From: Gadus chalcogrammus
Taxonomy: Eukaryota > Chordata > Actinopteri > Gadiformes > Gadidae
DNA length: 64,000 nt
Reading direction: 5' to 3'
Assembly: GCF_026213295.1 (NCBI RefSeq)
Contig: NC_079426.1
Location: 28,561,102 to 28,625,101, forward strand
Numbering within the stretch: position 1 is the stretch's first letter; every line of letters begins with the position of its first letter. A program made the translations under genes and the position numbers. The notes beneath the pieces are model-generated. The model ran no database searches, had not been told where the DNA came from, and saw only the letters and a program-made list of their open reading frames with translations. This document shows positions 51,780-63,867 of the stretch, piece after piece.

Positions 51780-52597
51780 TGAAACTCTCTAAACCTGTAT
51801 TGAGTCGGTTCAGAGTGTGGTCCAGCAAAGCATGTGAGCGACTTTGCGCCTGGTTGGATAGGGCAGGCTGTAACCAGGACTTCGAGTGGGCGGGGCAAGA
51901 GGCTGGAAACAACATGGATGAATACACAGATACTGTGTCATTGTTCATTGGCTTCTACGAGGAGGTTTGTGTCCTCTTCTGCTCCTGGAAGTCTTACCAC
52001 AATGACAAGCCCTGGTTCTCACCCCAACTCAAGCGGCTGAGGTGGGAAGGAGGCAGCCAAGTGTGGCTGGGACAGTGACCTGTTCAGGCAGGCCAAGTAC
52101 CGGTTTGGCAAAGCGGTGAAGGAGGCGAAACATCACTATGCGGAGAGACTGCAGCAGCAGCAGCTGTCGGAGGGGATCCCTCCTCTGTCTGGAAAGGCCT
52201 CAAGAAGATCACCAATTACAGAACTAAGTCCCCATCGCCAGCCTCCCCCTCGCCCCTTCCCTCCACTCCCCTAGGTCACAACCACCCTTGCTGCCCCATG
52301 CTACTCCTCCCCCGCCCCCTCCCCCACCTCTCCTTCCCCTCCCCTTTTCCCCTCTCTGTGACACTCTGTCACAGAGAGGCTGGTGAAGCGTCTGTTCAAG
52401 AGTCAGAATCGCCGGTAGGCGGCCGGCCTGGATTCTGTCTCTTCCTCCGCCCTGAAGCACTGTGCCAACCAGTTGGCCCCGGTATTTACCTACATCTTTA
52501 ACACCTCACTGAAGCTGTGTCACGTCCCGGCATGCTTTAAGGCTTTAATCATCAACCCCATCCCCAAGAAGGCCAAGGTCACAGGCCTGAATGACTA
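51780..52597 (+). mobile_element. LINE fragment, 5' part (plus strand)
   Basis: Frame-shifted pieces of a non-LTR retrotransposon ORF2: HNDKPWFSPQLKRLR, LFRQAKYRFGKAVKEAKHHY, then AAGLDSVSSSALKHCANQL and VPACFKALIINPIPKKAKV. It breaks off at GLND and resumes at 54262 after a 1.66-kb insertion. Confidence 0.85.
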
Positions 52598-52964
52598 GAT
52601 TAGATTAGATTAGATTAGATACACTTTAATGTCTGTTTACACAGAAATTTGTCTTGCATTACACATCTCTTCAATCCTCATAGCAAGACATAAAACACAC
52701 ATAAAAAAATTTACACAACATTTAAGAGCCCAAGTGTCCATACACACAGATAAGTCCATAAGAGTCAGGGGTCTCACAGTCCAATAAATTAAAGGCCATA
52801 GATGTCTCTGGGGTGTGTAAAGTGATATTGGGAGTGCGTAGTGTGTTTGCATGTGAGATGTATGTGGAGTCTACTTTACTCTTCTGTTAGTTGGGCAATG
52901 ATACGGAATGAGGGAGAAAAGAGTGTTTGCATTTGTTTCTCCTGCAGCTAGGCATTCTAAGGCC

Positions 52965-53420
52965 GTGTTCACATCTAGCGTTTTTTTTTATCTGCCAGCG
53001 CTTGTTTTACATTATATTCCTATGGAGCAGAGAATTTTGGAAAAAGTCACGGCTGCTTTTTTAAACACCTCTCCCAGCGTTTTTTTTGCCATACGGAGCG
53101 TTGAAAAAAGTTCAACTTTCAGGAAGAAAGCGGCCGACGTCAGGCGTCTTTTTGGCAACTGACCAATCACAAGCAGAACATTGACACTTCGTCGTGAAGG
53201 AAACTCTCAACTGTCAAAACAAGAAACAATGGCGGACAAATCACTCGGGAAAGTGGAGCGATTAATAGTTTTTACAGAACATGTCGAGATCTACGACATG
53301 TCTAATGGGCTCTAACCTGGATACGTAGCAGACGAGTAATGTCGGGTCTAGAATGGGTTTGTTGCTAGGCGATAGAAAAAAAGCCCTCGGCGCAATTAGG
53401 ACAAAAGATTTTTGCTCTCC
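52965..53420 (+). mobile_element. Insert with ggccgtgttcaca terminus
   Basis: It starts aaggccgtgttcacatctag, a common terminus of teleost DNA elements, and interrupts the minus-strand LINE. The right boundary is not certain. Confidence 0.45.
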
Positions 53421-53742
53421 CAATTGGACCAATCTCTTCACACTCTCATAGTAGAGAGGTAGTGGTGCTCCACTGCTCGTTGTGAGCAGGGGGAGAGTGT
53501 CTTGTTAACTCTGACCAGCTGTTGCCTACGGATGAGGGAAGAGTGGCACCAATGAATAAGGTATGGATTAATGTCCAACTGTTGCATTTAGGAGAGAAGT
53601 AAATCCAGTTTGATGGTATTGAAAGCAGAGGAGTGGTCAATAAACAATACTGTAGCATATGGTTTGTGTTTTGGTAAGTCCAGGTATTTTAGGACAAGGT
53701 GTGTAAGGGTAGCGGCGTCATCTTCGGTGTTGTGGCCGCACT

Positions 53743-53800
53743 CATCTCATCTTCATCCGCTTATCCGGGTCGGGTCGCGGGGGGAGCAGCTCAAGCAAAA
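53743..53800 (-). mobile_element. 58-bp LINE 3' fragment with 11-bp target duplication
   Basis: catctcatcttcatccgctt through gctcaagcaaaa is the extreme 3' end of the family seen at 975-1224. GTGGCCGCACT flanks it on both sides (53732-53742, 53801-53811). Removing it restores a continuous RT reading of the host LINE. Confidence 0.88.
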
Positions 53801-54261
53801 GTGGCCGCACTTATAGGCAAATTGATATTGGTCCAGTTTACTCTGCACTGACGTGGAGAGCAAGGGGCAGATGATTCTTTCCAGTCACTTCATCAATATA
53901 GAGGACAGAGCCAGGTCGGAAATCATTGCACTCCTTTGGGCATGTTTTCTTTGGAAGCGGGATCACATGTGAGGTTTTCCAGGCAGTGGGGACAGTGTTG
54001 TGTCCAATGACTGTTGGACACAACAATATGGGCTGCCACACATGGGCAAGCTCTTCACTGTTTGTCTTCAGGAGAGACGCTGTGATGTTATCAGTATCAG
54101 GACCCGTAGAATGGCTTTCAGCCAGGACTCTGCTGCTTTCGGTTCAGTCTCTTCCATCCACATAACAGTTCAGAGTAACAAACAACAAACAAAACACGTA
54201 GGATTGTCAGAGCAGGTATGCGCGGAGCAGCGCCATTCTTTATTGTTTGCTATATGATGTT

Positions 54262-54490
54262 ACTACAGACCCGTCGCCCTGACCTCTGTTTTCATGAAGG
54301 TGCTGGAGCACCTTACCCTGGCCCCCCTGAAGTACATTACAGATCCTGTACTGGACCCCCTGCAGTTCGCGTACAGAGCCAACAGATCCACGGGCGACGA
54401 GGTGAAAATGGCTCTGAACTGTGTTCAGAGCCACAGAGCTGTGGTCAGGCCTGGGCCCGCCCTGAATGACAGCTGGGACGCCCAATAAGA
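54262..54490 (+). mobile_element. LINE fragment, continuation of 51780-52597
   Basis: It resumes with RPVALTSVFMKVLEHLTLAP-like sequence and LQFAYRANRSTGDEVKMAL, the RT segment that follows GLNDY in intact copies. Confidence 0.85.
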
Positions 54491-54599
54491 AAATATATAC
54501 TACTCTGTATAGTTAAACATGGATATTAGTACTGTTACGTATTTGTTGTATTTTATCTATAGAATGTAAAAATAGTAAAATTATAAGAAAAAATATTAG

Positions 54600-55545
54600 T
54601 GAAACAGTTGTTATGAAGGGCTTGTGTTGTTTACTTGGCATCCCTGCCATGTTTTTCATGGCACTCCACATTTTCCTAGAGTCATTAGCCTGGATAGTTC
54701 CTCTAGATGTTTTTTGTGTGTCCTTTGCCTTCCTTACTTCCCTCTGAGTTCTTTATCTTTCCTCAAGTAACACACCCAGATACGTATATGTATTGGTGAT
54801 GACAAGATTTTGATTTGAGAAGATGATGGGACTGGTAAAGGACAGATGCTTTCTGGATGAGTGGAAATACATGCATTTAGTTTTTGTAACATTAATGGTT
54901 AAGTGATTGTCAATTAACCGTTTATGCAAAGATTGAAGATCAGATGATAGTTTGGAGTTTATGGTATCATGGTTTGAGTCGGACAGAAAGAGCACGGCGT
55001 CATCAGCATACATTAGGCATTTAGAGTAGTTACACACTTGCGGGAGATCGTTAATGTATAAAAGAAAAAGCAAAGGCCCAAGGATACTTCCTTGTGGAAC
55101 ACCCATGTCACACCCTAATTGCTGAGATGTTGCATGGTCAATTTTGACAACTTGTGATCTGTCTGTTAAACAATAGGAAATCATATCTAGAACAGAGGGT
55201 GATAGGTTAAAAGAGTGAAGTTTGGATAATAAAATCAGGTGGTCTACTGTGTCAAACGCTTTACTAAAATCAATAAAATTGCTCCAGTGGTGTGTCTTCT
55301 ATTTATAGAGTTCCGAATTTCCTCAGTGAAGAGTAGTAGAGCTGACGTAGTGGACCGCTTTGCACGGAAACCATGTTGGCAGTCACTTAGCCTGTTGTTG
55401 CTTTCAAGATAGAAGCTTATGTTGCATTGGTCAATGCAACACAATGTAGCACTATTGCCATCTGGCGTACGGTAACGTTTGTTAGCAGTGTCAAGGTATA
55501 ATTTTGTATTCATTTTGCTCTTTCATGGCTAAACAAGTTGCACTC
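54600..55545 (-). mobile_element. LINE reverse-transcriptase fragment (minus strand)
   Basis: The minus strand encodes GFRAKRSTTSALLLFTEEIR, a frame shift, then MGVPQGSILGPLLFLLYIND and MYADDAVLFLSDSN with the catalytic ADD, and TNTYTYLGVLLEE. An endonuclease domain is absent. Inactive copy of a non-LTR element. Confidence 0.9.
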
Positions 55546-55864
55546 GCTCAGTTTTTTTGAAAACCATGTTTTGAGAACAATAATGATGCTAACCGGCAAG
55601 CAGATCTGCCTATACACACTCCCTTGTCTAATCAACGATTACTGCCACCCTTGATTGCACCGTCGGATCTGTCAGCTCTTGGGGAACCTGCCTCCCAACC
55701 TCATCAACAAGTATTCCCGAAAACCATAATTTATGGGAAATATCGATTTGGTATGAAAGGTTCTGTCGAAAGACAAGATTTTTGAATAGCATGTAGGCAT
55801 TTTACTGAACGGCACACTGAGATTACTTTTACTAAAGGTTTCAAAACTAGAAACTTATCTGACA

Positions 55865-56572
55865 GGGCTGGTTTCCCGAAACCTTCTTAACGCTACGTCA
55901 TTCGTAACCTTCCCGAAACGTTCTTTGCTACGAAACTCTTACATACATCGTCCGTTGGTAAGATTGGTCTGAAGCACTGGTAGAACCTTCTTAGCTCTAC
56001 CATAGTGATGGTTCAGCTTCTGACGCTAGTCGTCGCCAGTGTTGTGTTTCACCAATGGGTTTAAGTCATTCATGAAGAAAATAATTGCTGGAAACACACA
56101 AGCACAAAATAAAAAGATAGACATGCAGGAGAGTACGGTGGCGCTGAGCATTCCCCAAATAAAAAAGTTTCACAGCTAATGTAGCCGTTACAACACTCAG
56201 GATCTCGTAATTAAGAGATAATATCTCGTAATTAAGAGATAATATCTCGTAATTACGAGATCCTGAGTGTTACGAGAGTAGCGTAGGCCTTTGTGTGCGC
56301 AAGAATGGCAGTGCGTGTGTGAGTGATGTCAGCTAGTGAGTGTTCGAGCGAGGCAAGCGAGCGTTAGCGTGTGTCAGTTTAGTGTCGGTGGCCGCTTTAT
56401 TCCGACTTATAAGCAGCAGAGCCACTGCCGGTCAAAGTGAAGGGTGTTACCCCTGAGAAAACAACGGCCCTGGAGGGAACGTCTCTCCTGTGCTTCTCGA
56501 CTACGGAAGCCGACAGCAGGAAAGGTGTACAGTAGGATAGACCCGCCCGGTTTCCCGATTACATCGAACCTG
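55865..56572. other. Intergenic repeat sequence
   Basis: It begins with a gggctggtttcccgaaacct-type terminus related to 43034 and contains the palindrome 56192-56271. Otherwise unassigned. Confidence 0.45.
56192..56271. repeat. 80-bp perfect-type hairpin with internal repeats
   Basis: aacactcaggatctcgtaat on the left pairs with attacgagatcctgagtgtt on the right, and the centre has two copies of taagagataatatctcgtaa. Confidence 0.92.
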
Positions 56573-58128
56573 AGGGGTATTCCACAAAGCCGGTTTTATC
56601 ACATAACCGGGTAAGTTACCCCAGGGTTTGCGGTAACCCTAGGTTTTCCGTTCCAAAAGGATCACGGTATGTTAGTTTCTATAGAAACATATGCTCTGAA
56701 TCAAACCTGGTTGGACCAGGTTTTGCGCAGGTTAAGTTTGAAACATAACCCGGTTTTGGGTATTTCAACCGGCGTTCACAGCAGATTTCATTTGTTCACA
56801 ATGGCATGCCCTTTTGATGAGAGACTGCTGATATCGGAACGCAAATTATACGTGCAATCCACCGGGAGCGATTGATAACCACGGCTCGACATCTTGGCAT
56901 ATCGGATGACTTTTTGCTGGAGTGGAGAGATATAGATTCTCGCGCAAATCTTTTATATTTAAATAGCCTTACATAGCCAACACTACCAATCGAGGACCTG
57001 GCTCATGGCCAAATGGTAGTTTTATCTAGGCTATAATGTTGGAGATGCTGAGCACACGTCGTTTCAGATGACCCATCCAAGATTTGTATCGGCCTCCTAT
57101 CATACAAAGAGCATATGTCTGAGTACTACGCCGAGAGGCATTTACAACATAAAGTATAAAATAGTCCTAACGGACTTGCATCCACTGGAGAATGTTCTAT
57201 CGTAGCCGGCGGCTTCATTACAAGCACTGATCCATCTTGATCTGTGAAGTTGATGAATTGTCACTTTTAGGTTTTCTACCCAGTTACCAAAAAAGAAACA
57301 TTTGGAATAGTATGCGCTGTGGCAAGCACACTGTTTGCATGTGTTACTTTGGAGGCAAAAAAAATCTAAAATACAAGAAAACACAAAACCTACATTCAAC
57401 CAGTGGGGTATGGCCCCTGACTCTCTGAGGTGGTAGGTACCTCAAGGTACCCCCTCCATGCCAGGGCGCCCTGAATATATGTTTATTAACCGCTCCTCCA
57501 CCGGGGTCATGACAATTTGAGGGCCAGATCCAGTCTGCCGACTGTCGGCCTTTTCACGATTGGCTTAAAAAAATGGCTTATTTAAATTTATACCAATACG
57601 ATGGTGGGAAAAGCTTACCAGTTTGTACGTTTTTTATACTTCATTTTATACTTGATCCTCTGACCGCTTGGAAGCAATTGGAGTAGGCTATATATTTTTT
57701 TAGAAGAAAGGGGTTATGTGGTAGGATCTTTAAGAATGCTTAACTGGGATATTTATACATGCTTTTGACGTGTAACTAACGCATTTACGCGGTCAGCGAT
57801 CCGCTGCCAGGCTTTGGTTCTCCGGGTTGCAGAGGCTTTAGCGTTCCCTTTTCTTGTGATAATGTCCTTCTCCTCGTCATAGCTCTCCAGGAAACCTGAG
57901 TTCCATTTCATTGAATAAGCGGCCCGTTTCGCCATATCAATCAGGGTTTCCATGATCCATACATCACGTCTTTTTAGTTTTGGCGTGGACGCGCCCAACC
58001 CCGAGTTGATTGAACTAATGCATAACCGCTGCTGTGGAACCGAAAACTCTGGTTGGTCGGCACAGGTCAATCAACCTGAGTTGAGCGTTAAATCAGTGTT
58101 TGTTAAACCTCCGTTCGTGGACACCCCT
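56573..58128. mobile_element. Decayed Harbinger-type DNA transposon, 1556 bp
   Basis: Inverted ends AGGGGTATTCCACAAAGCCG and (inverted) AGGGGTGTCCACGAACGGAG, with a CTG duplication (56570-56572, 58129-58131). Plus-strand remnant near 56801-56960 (PFDERLLISERKLYV, PRLDILAY) resembles the start of a HARBI1-type transposase. Minus strand 57753-58070 encodes a Myb/SANT-like protein piece. Both are truncated. Confidence 0.82.
57753..58070 (-). pseudogene. Myb/SANT-like protein remnant of a Harbinger element
   Basis: 105 codons from ATG: KLKRRDVWIMETLIDMAKRA, then GNAKASATRRTKAWQRIADR and VNALVTRQKHV. The pattern resembles the Myb/SANT-like DNA-binding protein that accompanies Harbinger transposases. 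The usual rest of the protein is missing, so it is probably the first exon or a truncation. Confidence 0.6.
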
Positions 58129-58223
58129 CTGGTCTAAGAAATCCGTGATATTATATATATATATATATATACACAATACTGTTTGGGAGCGTTTCTCAAA
58201 CTTTTTACTGCTTTACAGAACGA

Positions 58224-58358
<135 letters not shown>

Positions 58359-58559
58359 TTCAGCAGGGGTGTGCGCAGAGAGTAGCAAAAAAGGGAAGCA
58401 TGCAAAAAAGGGTCAATGCTTTGTATTATGGATACTCCAAGTTTTGTAGCAGATCATATTGATATATATTTATTTTGTTGCTTCGAGGAGGTCTGGTGGT
58501 CTCCGTATATAATAAATAAATAAATATATTTACGGATCAGTAGCGTCATTAACTTGCAT

Positions 58560-59815
58560 TGGCTCAAAATCCGTGGCCGCATCACGGAAATTCTTGTTTC
58601 CTGTGAGACCAGGTTGCCAATGTTTAGACTAACACTCCTTACGTCGTTCGTAAATGGCGCTGTCCAGAGAGAACGTGCTGAAATGGATTGCTCAGAGATC
58701 GAGTTTCCACTTCATGCGCATTACATCGTAAGTTACCGGACTACTTACGGAGTGATAAGAAAGACGTGAATCAGGCAAAAAAAATCCACTTTCCTTGACA
58801 GCGGTCTAGTTCGGTGTGCATAAAAGTACAGACGGACCAATTGCGAACGACTGCAACTGCTGATGCCATCTCTCTAAGCTAAAAAGCAGCCGCATCCACC
58901 CCAAACCAAGCGGAATAAGGGTATAGGCCTACATGTCGATTATAGCGGACTACATCACCTCTTCTATTCCGCATGAAATTATACTAAATCATATATTAGC
59001 CTACATATGATTTATTCCGATTGAGCTGTTCTTCCACTTCTAATCTGATCAGAAGTATCCATGTAAACGCGGCTAGTGTCAAGGCATGCACAATTCTGCA
59101 AGCAATTTTTGAAATTTGCAAATTGACAAACAATTAGGCTCTGAGTGGCTTAAAAGTAGCTCCCGGCCTGTCCTGGGAGGTCCTCAAAGCTGGGGATGTC
59201 CTCGCAGATGGGGATGGAGAGCACCTGGCCTGAGATGTAATGGCAGGGATGGGGATCGCCTGGCCTGAGAGCGTCCAGCATCACCTCTTCTAAGGTTTAT
59301 GCCTCCCGAGATCCAATCACAGGAGATCTCAGCTATAATCGCGAGCGCCTTTTCCTCCATCTGTGTTAATTTTTGAAGCCGGTCTCTTCAATTTTTTTTT
59401 CATTTATTAAACAAATCAAAATGAACCAAACTGTCTTCTAAATTAACGAAATTATACTTGGAAACGAATAAACCATTACAAGAAACGAGTGAACGTAATA
59501 AGTCTGTCGAAAGACTTTTTTCAACCCGCTCTTTCCTTCTTTTTGGCATTTAGTTTTCACCTGACAAACACACCTGGCCAGGTGATGCTATGTTCGCCCA
59601 TGGTTAACTAAATGTTTAGGCCTACTAGAAGGATTTTGAGCAATTTTTTATTCACAAAGACTGCAATATTTTTGAGAACAATGTCATGCGCATGAAATGG
59701 AAACTCGATCTCTGAGCAATCGATTTCAGTACATTCTTTCTGGACAGAGACGTTTACGAACGCCGTAAGGAGTGTTTCCTAAGAAGACTCCTAAGAGACC
59801 GTTCGGGATCCACGC
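58560..59815. repeat. Inverted-repeat element, ~100-bp arms
   Basis: 58625-58715 (aacactccttacgtcgttcg, gattgctcagagatcgagtt) recurs inverted at 59694-59785. The space between holds a minus-strand coding-like exon (59150-59289). Probably a degraded DNA transposon. Confidence 0.7.
59150..59289 (-). pseudogene. Coding-like terminal exon, unidentified
   Basis: After a possible acceptor (ccttag) the minus strand reads EVMLDALRPGDPHPCHYISG, QVLSIPICEDIPSFEDLPG and QAGSYF to a TAA. It looks protein-coding in composition, lies inside the inverted-repeat element 58560-59815, and may be the C-terminus of a transposon-encoded accessory protein. No family recognised. Confidence 0.4.
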
Positions 59816-60879
59816 CTATAGAGGTAAACAACATTAATAAGTCTAAACGTAGGAGTCTTCATTGCGCGCTAAGAGAGAACTCGCTTGAGAGCATCAATGG
59901 TGACTGAACCCTTGAACAATTTTATCATGTTTTCTTTCGAAAGAGAACTGACAGAAAGACTCAGATTTCATTGCTCATAGGAAAATCTCAGCCCTACCCC
60001 TGCTGTTGCACGTTCACGCGCCGTGGAGCCATGTCCGAAACCCATTTAAAGGTAGGGTAAGGGGTAAGGGGGAGGGCTAACATCCCTCAAAATTTAGATT
60101 TTCGATGGGCACACTCAAAGAAACTGAGAACGCTCCAATTGTGACTTGCGCCCACAATACCTTGCGAGAAAATGGCAAGATGGCGGGCGAAAAGATGCGA
60201 CAGGATTGAAAACCCCAAATGTAAGTGTTTTCTACGTTAATAATCAGGCTGGGGGCTCCGCGGCAGCCCGACTGCAGGCTCCGCAGCCCGGCCGTGGACC
60301 GGGGTCCGGTGGCCCGCAGTCGGGCGGCCTGCGGTCGGGCTGCCCGCGGTTGGGGAGCTGCCGGGCTCATGCCGTATGATATCCATATGTACCATGTTCT
60401 AGGGACTACAGGTTGAAGAAAAGCTTTAACCCCCTGCCAAGTAATAATTTGTTTTAAAAATGCTTATTAGCATGGAGAATGGTGGCTCAATGTGATGTCG
60501 TTTATTTTTATAAACCAGTGTATTTTTTCATTTATTTTGGTAGAAATATATATCAATCTATGTCAGTTATTATATATTGTACATAACATGTGGCCATATA
60601 ACCCAGTTCTACCATATAATTCCTTCTTATTTGTTATTTGTTATGTTTTCTTGCAGGAAATCATTGAGGCCGCTGCCATCAGAGCCCATCGCTCCACCAT
60701 CTCAAGCACCTCTTCTGCATTGGTAGCCCTAAAACCCCCAGGAAGATAGAAAGATTAACCATCCACTGACGGTTTAAAACCGACCAAGTTATTGATCAAA
60801 TGTGATGGTTGATGCCTTTTTGTAATGTCCAATATTAGTTCCATTATATCACTGGTTCTTGATGTATAATATTTATTAG
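59816..60879. other. Intergenic, with CpG-rich patch and exon-like signals
   Basis: A GC-rich patch (60245-60370) is preceded by a strong donor-like gtaagtg at 60221, and a good acceptor-like site (tttcttgcag) at 60656 starts a short open frame to 60749 (EIIEAAAIRAHRSTISSTSS). No known protein matches from memory. Confidence 0.35.
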
Positions 60880-61400
60880 GGTGTGCATCTCTCCTTTATA
60901 GGATAATCCGAAACGTATCTAGATACATCTGCTACAATACGATTCAGGGACAATACATTTTAATATGGAACGATTCGATTCAATATTCTAATGATCCGGT
61001 GCGATTTGATGAGATATTAATTAATCTGATAGATACAGTTAATATTCATTTAACTTTAACTCATACATTTCGATTAATTAAAGTAAGCCTTCTATAAAAC
61101 TTTCAGTATAATGATCCTCCAACGTTCAGCTTCAGCAGTGTAGCGGAGCATTTCAGCTTCAGCAGACGTTAGCAGTATGACTTCAAAACCCTTCAACTCA
61201 TTCATACTTCATTCTACAGACTTCATTCTACATTCAAAATGTTCAGCAGATTTCTTAGATTCAGTGAAATGATTCTTCAACGTTCAGCTTCAGTAGTGTA
61301 GAGGAGCATTTCAGCGTCAGCATTCACACCGCAATACCTTCAGGGATCGCAATTCTAGTTTAGTTTTAAACCCACTTATATATTCAGTTGGTCTCATGAC
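60880..61400. mobile_element. hAT-like element terminus (tagggtgtgcatctctcc)
   Basis: Starts tagggtgtgcatctctcctt and continues cgatacg/atacgattcaggga-like sequence, a layout seen in teleost hAT MITEs. It also contains two copies of a ttcagcttcag.agtgtag motif (61128 and 61284). Right end uncertain. Confidence 0.45.
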
Positions 61401-61589
61401 TTTCGTTGAGCACTTCTTTCAGCTTGATGACTCCACCTGCTCTAGCCCAAGGTGGCTATCACAAAAGCTGACCATATTAGACCTCGTTGAGCCTAACAAC
61501 AAGGTCTATGAAGAACAACAATGTTGTTCTTCATAAGTTTTATTCTTTCTTTATTCTCTACAAATTTTGTAGACTCTAACTTTAGACTT

Positions 61590-61784
61590 TAAAATATTCA
61601 GAATAGCTTGGAATCAGTTTTAGTTTCATACTGGCTTCGTTTTCAGTTGTTCTCATTGATTTACGTTGACGTTGGAGGTGAGGATGTTCAGCAGTGTTGC
61701 CAGATTGTGCTGTTTTTCCCGCTCTATTGGGCTACTTTTAATCACGCACCAGCTCACTATTCTCTGAAAGACACACACAGGCAG

Positions 61785-61875
<91 letters not shown>

Positions 61876-62221
61876 ACATACACACACACACACATCAGCA
61901 GTGCAGGGCAATACATTGGACCTTTCAAATTCTTCAGCTCAATTCATTTTACATTTCTGCATTTTTAGCAATGCTTGGCGCATTTCATTCAGCAGTCACT
62001 TTATTTGTTTCCAACCATTTACATTTTCTTAAATGGTGTGCATGTTTACATTGTTTACTCCATTTAGACTTTTGAACTTTTGTTCAAATCCCTTACTTGA
62101 TTTAAGCCATTTAACGTTTCATTATGTCTTAATCTATGTGGCTGTATTAAAAAATATTTTCAACCTCACTTTGCACTACCGCACTCACCACATTTTTTGC
62201 AGGAACAGCATTTTCTAGTTA
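61590..62221 (+). repeat. Dispersed repeat, right copy (paired with 1300-2031)
   Basis: Same order and orientation as the left copy, including tttcagttgttctcattgat, gttgccagatt, an (AC)n array (61775-61894) and cattttctagtt. Confidence 0.75.
61775..61894. repeat. (AC)n microsatellite
   Basis: Interrupted AC repeats. Confidence 0.97.
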
Positions 62222-62309
62222 ACCTTATTAGCTTAGAGTAATGCATGCTGCAGCACTCAGCTATTTTTCCTCCTGGGACCTAACTGCCTCCACAATGTTT
62301 CACCTAGAG

Positions 62310-62420
62310 CAGTGGTTCTCAACCTTTTTTGAGAAAACGCCCCCCTGACCTTACCCTGATCCTCTGGCGCCCCCCCCAATAAAAAAATTAAATAACTAAC
62401 AACCCCACTCACACTCGTGT
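62310..62420 (+). mobile_element. hAT (Charlie-type) terminus
   Basis: CAGTGGTTCTCAACCTTTTTT followed by cgccccc-rich sequence is the standard left end of a hAT family. The other end is not seen before the gap. Confidence 0.65.
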
Positions 62421-62554
62421 TATATATTGCTTAAAGTTGTCAGTGCATCGTTTTTCATTGATTTTGCGTTGGTCACTAATAGCAATGAATGCCCTCTGAG
62501 TCGGTTTTGGTGCAAAAAATATAAAAATATTCATGAATATTCATGACATGCAAT

Positions 62555-62735
<181 letters not shown>

Positions 62736-62773
62736 TGAGGAAGAAATGGTTGGATTGAACGATTCATTCACTG

Positions 62774-62821
62774 TGACCGCGGTGCGGGCACTCCCGCGAC
62801 CGCGGTGCGGGCACTCCCGCG
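62774..62821. repeat. 24-bp tandem duplication
   Basis: gaccgcggtgcgggcactcc + cgcg occurs twice in a row. Confidence 0.9.
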
Positions 62822-62839
62822 ACTCCCGGCCGCTGTCAC

Positions 62840-63049
62840 GTTAAAATTGTACCGGGGGCGAAAATTTAGCGGCCTACGTCATCGTTTGTTTACATCCTGA
62901 CAACCTGCCCGGCAACAGACGACACGATGCAGAAAACATGTTTCAACGACGAAATAACATAATACAGATAGCGGATCGCTATCTGTATTATGATAGATAG
63001 CGATAACACTTTTTACTTATATTTGTATTGTATTTAATTGTTAATCGAA
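62840..63049. mobile_element. Partial copy of the 30660-31793 element, cut by the gap
   Basis: Shared landmarks: aaattgtaccggg, aacctgcccggcaac, acgacgaaataacataatac, gcggatcgctag/t and cgataacacttttt...tatttaattg. It runs into the N gap. Confidence 0.7.
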
Positions 63050-63149
63050 NNNNNNNNNNNNNNNNNNNNNNNNNNNNNNNNNNNNNNNNNNNNNNNNNNN
63101 NNNNNNNNNNNNNNNNNNNNNNNNNNNNNNNNNNNNNNNNNNNNNNNNN
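63050..63149. other. Assembly gap (100 N)
   Basis: Exactly 100 N, so the true size is unknown. Frames drawn through it are meaningless. Confidence 1.

Positions 63150-63867
<718 letters not shown>

Larger units (their letters stand above)
52598..54261 (-). mobile_element. LINE copy inserted in another LINE (minus strand)
   Basis: Read on the minus strand it ends in an (AATCT)n tail (52598-52620) and carries RT pieces: PTAWKTSHVIPLPKKTCPKE, CNDFRP, and after a small insertion NTEDDAATLTHLVLKYLDLP. ACTA stands at both junctions (52594-52597, 54262-54265). It contains further inserts at ~52965-53420 and 53743-53800. Confidence 0.75.

Noticed and set aside
54753..55184. Reverse transcriptase as a functional host gene
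   Set aside because: The frame is shifted upstream, there is no endonuclease domain, and it sits among LINE debris.
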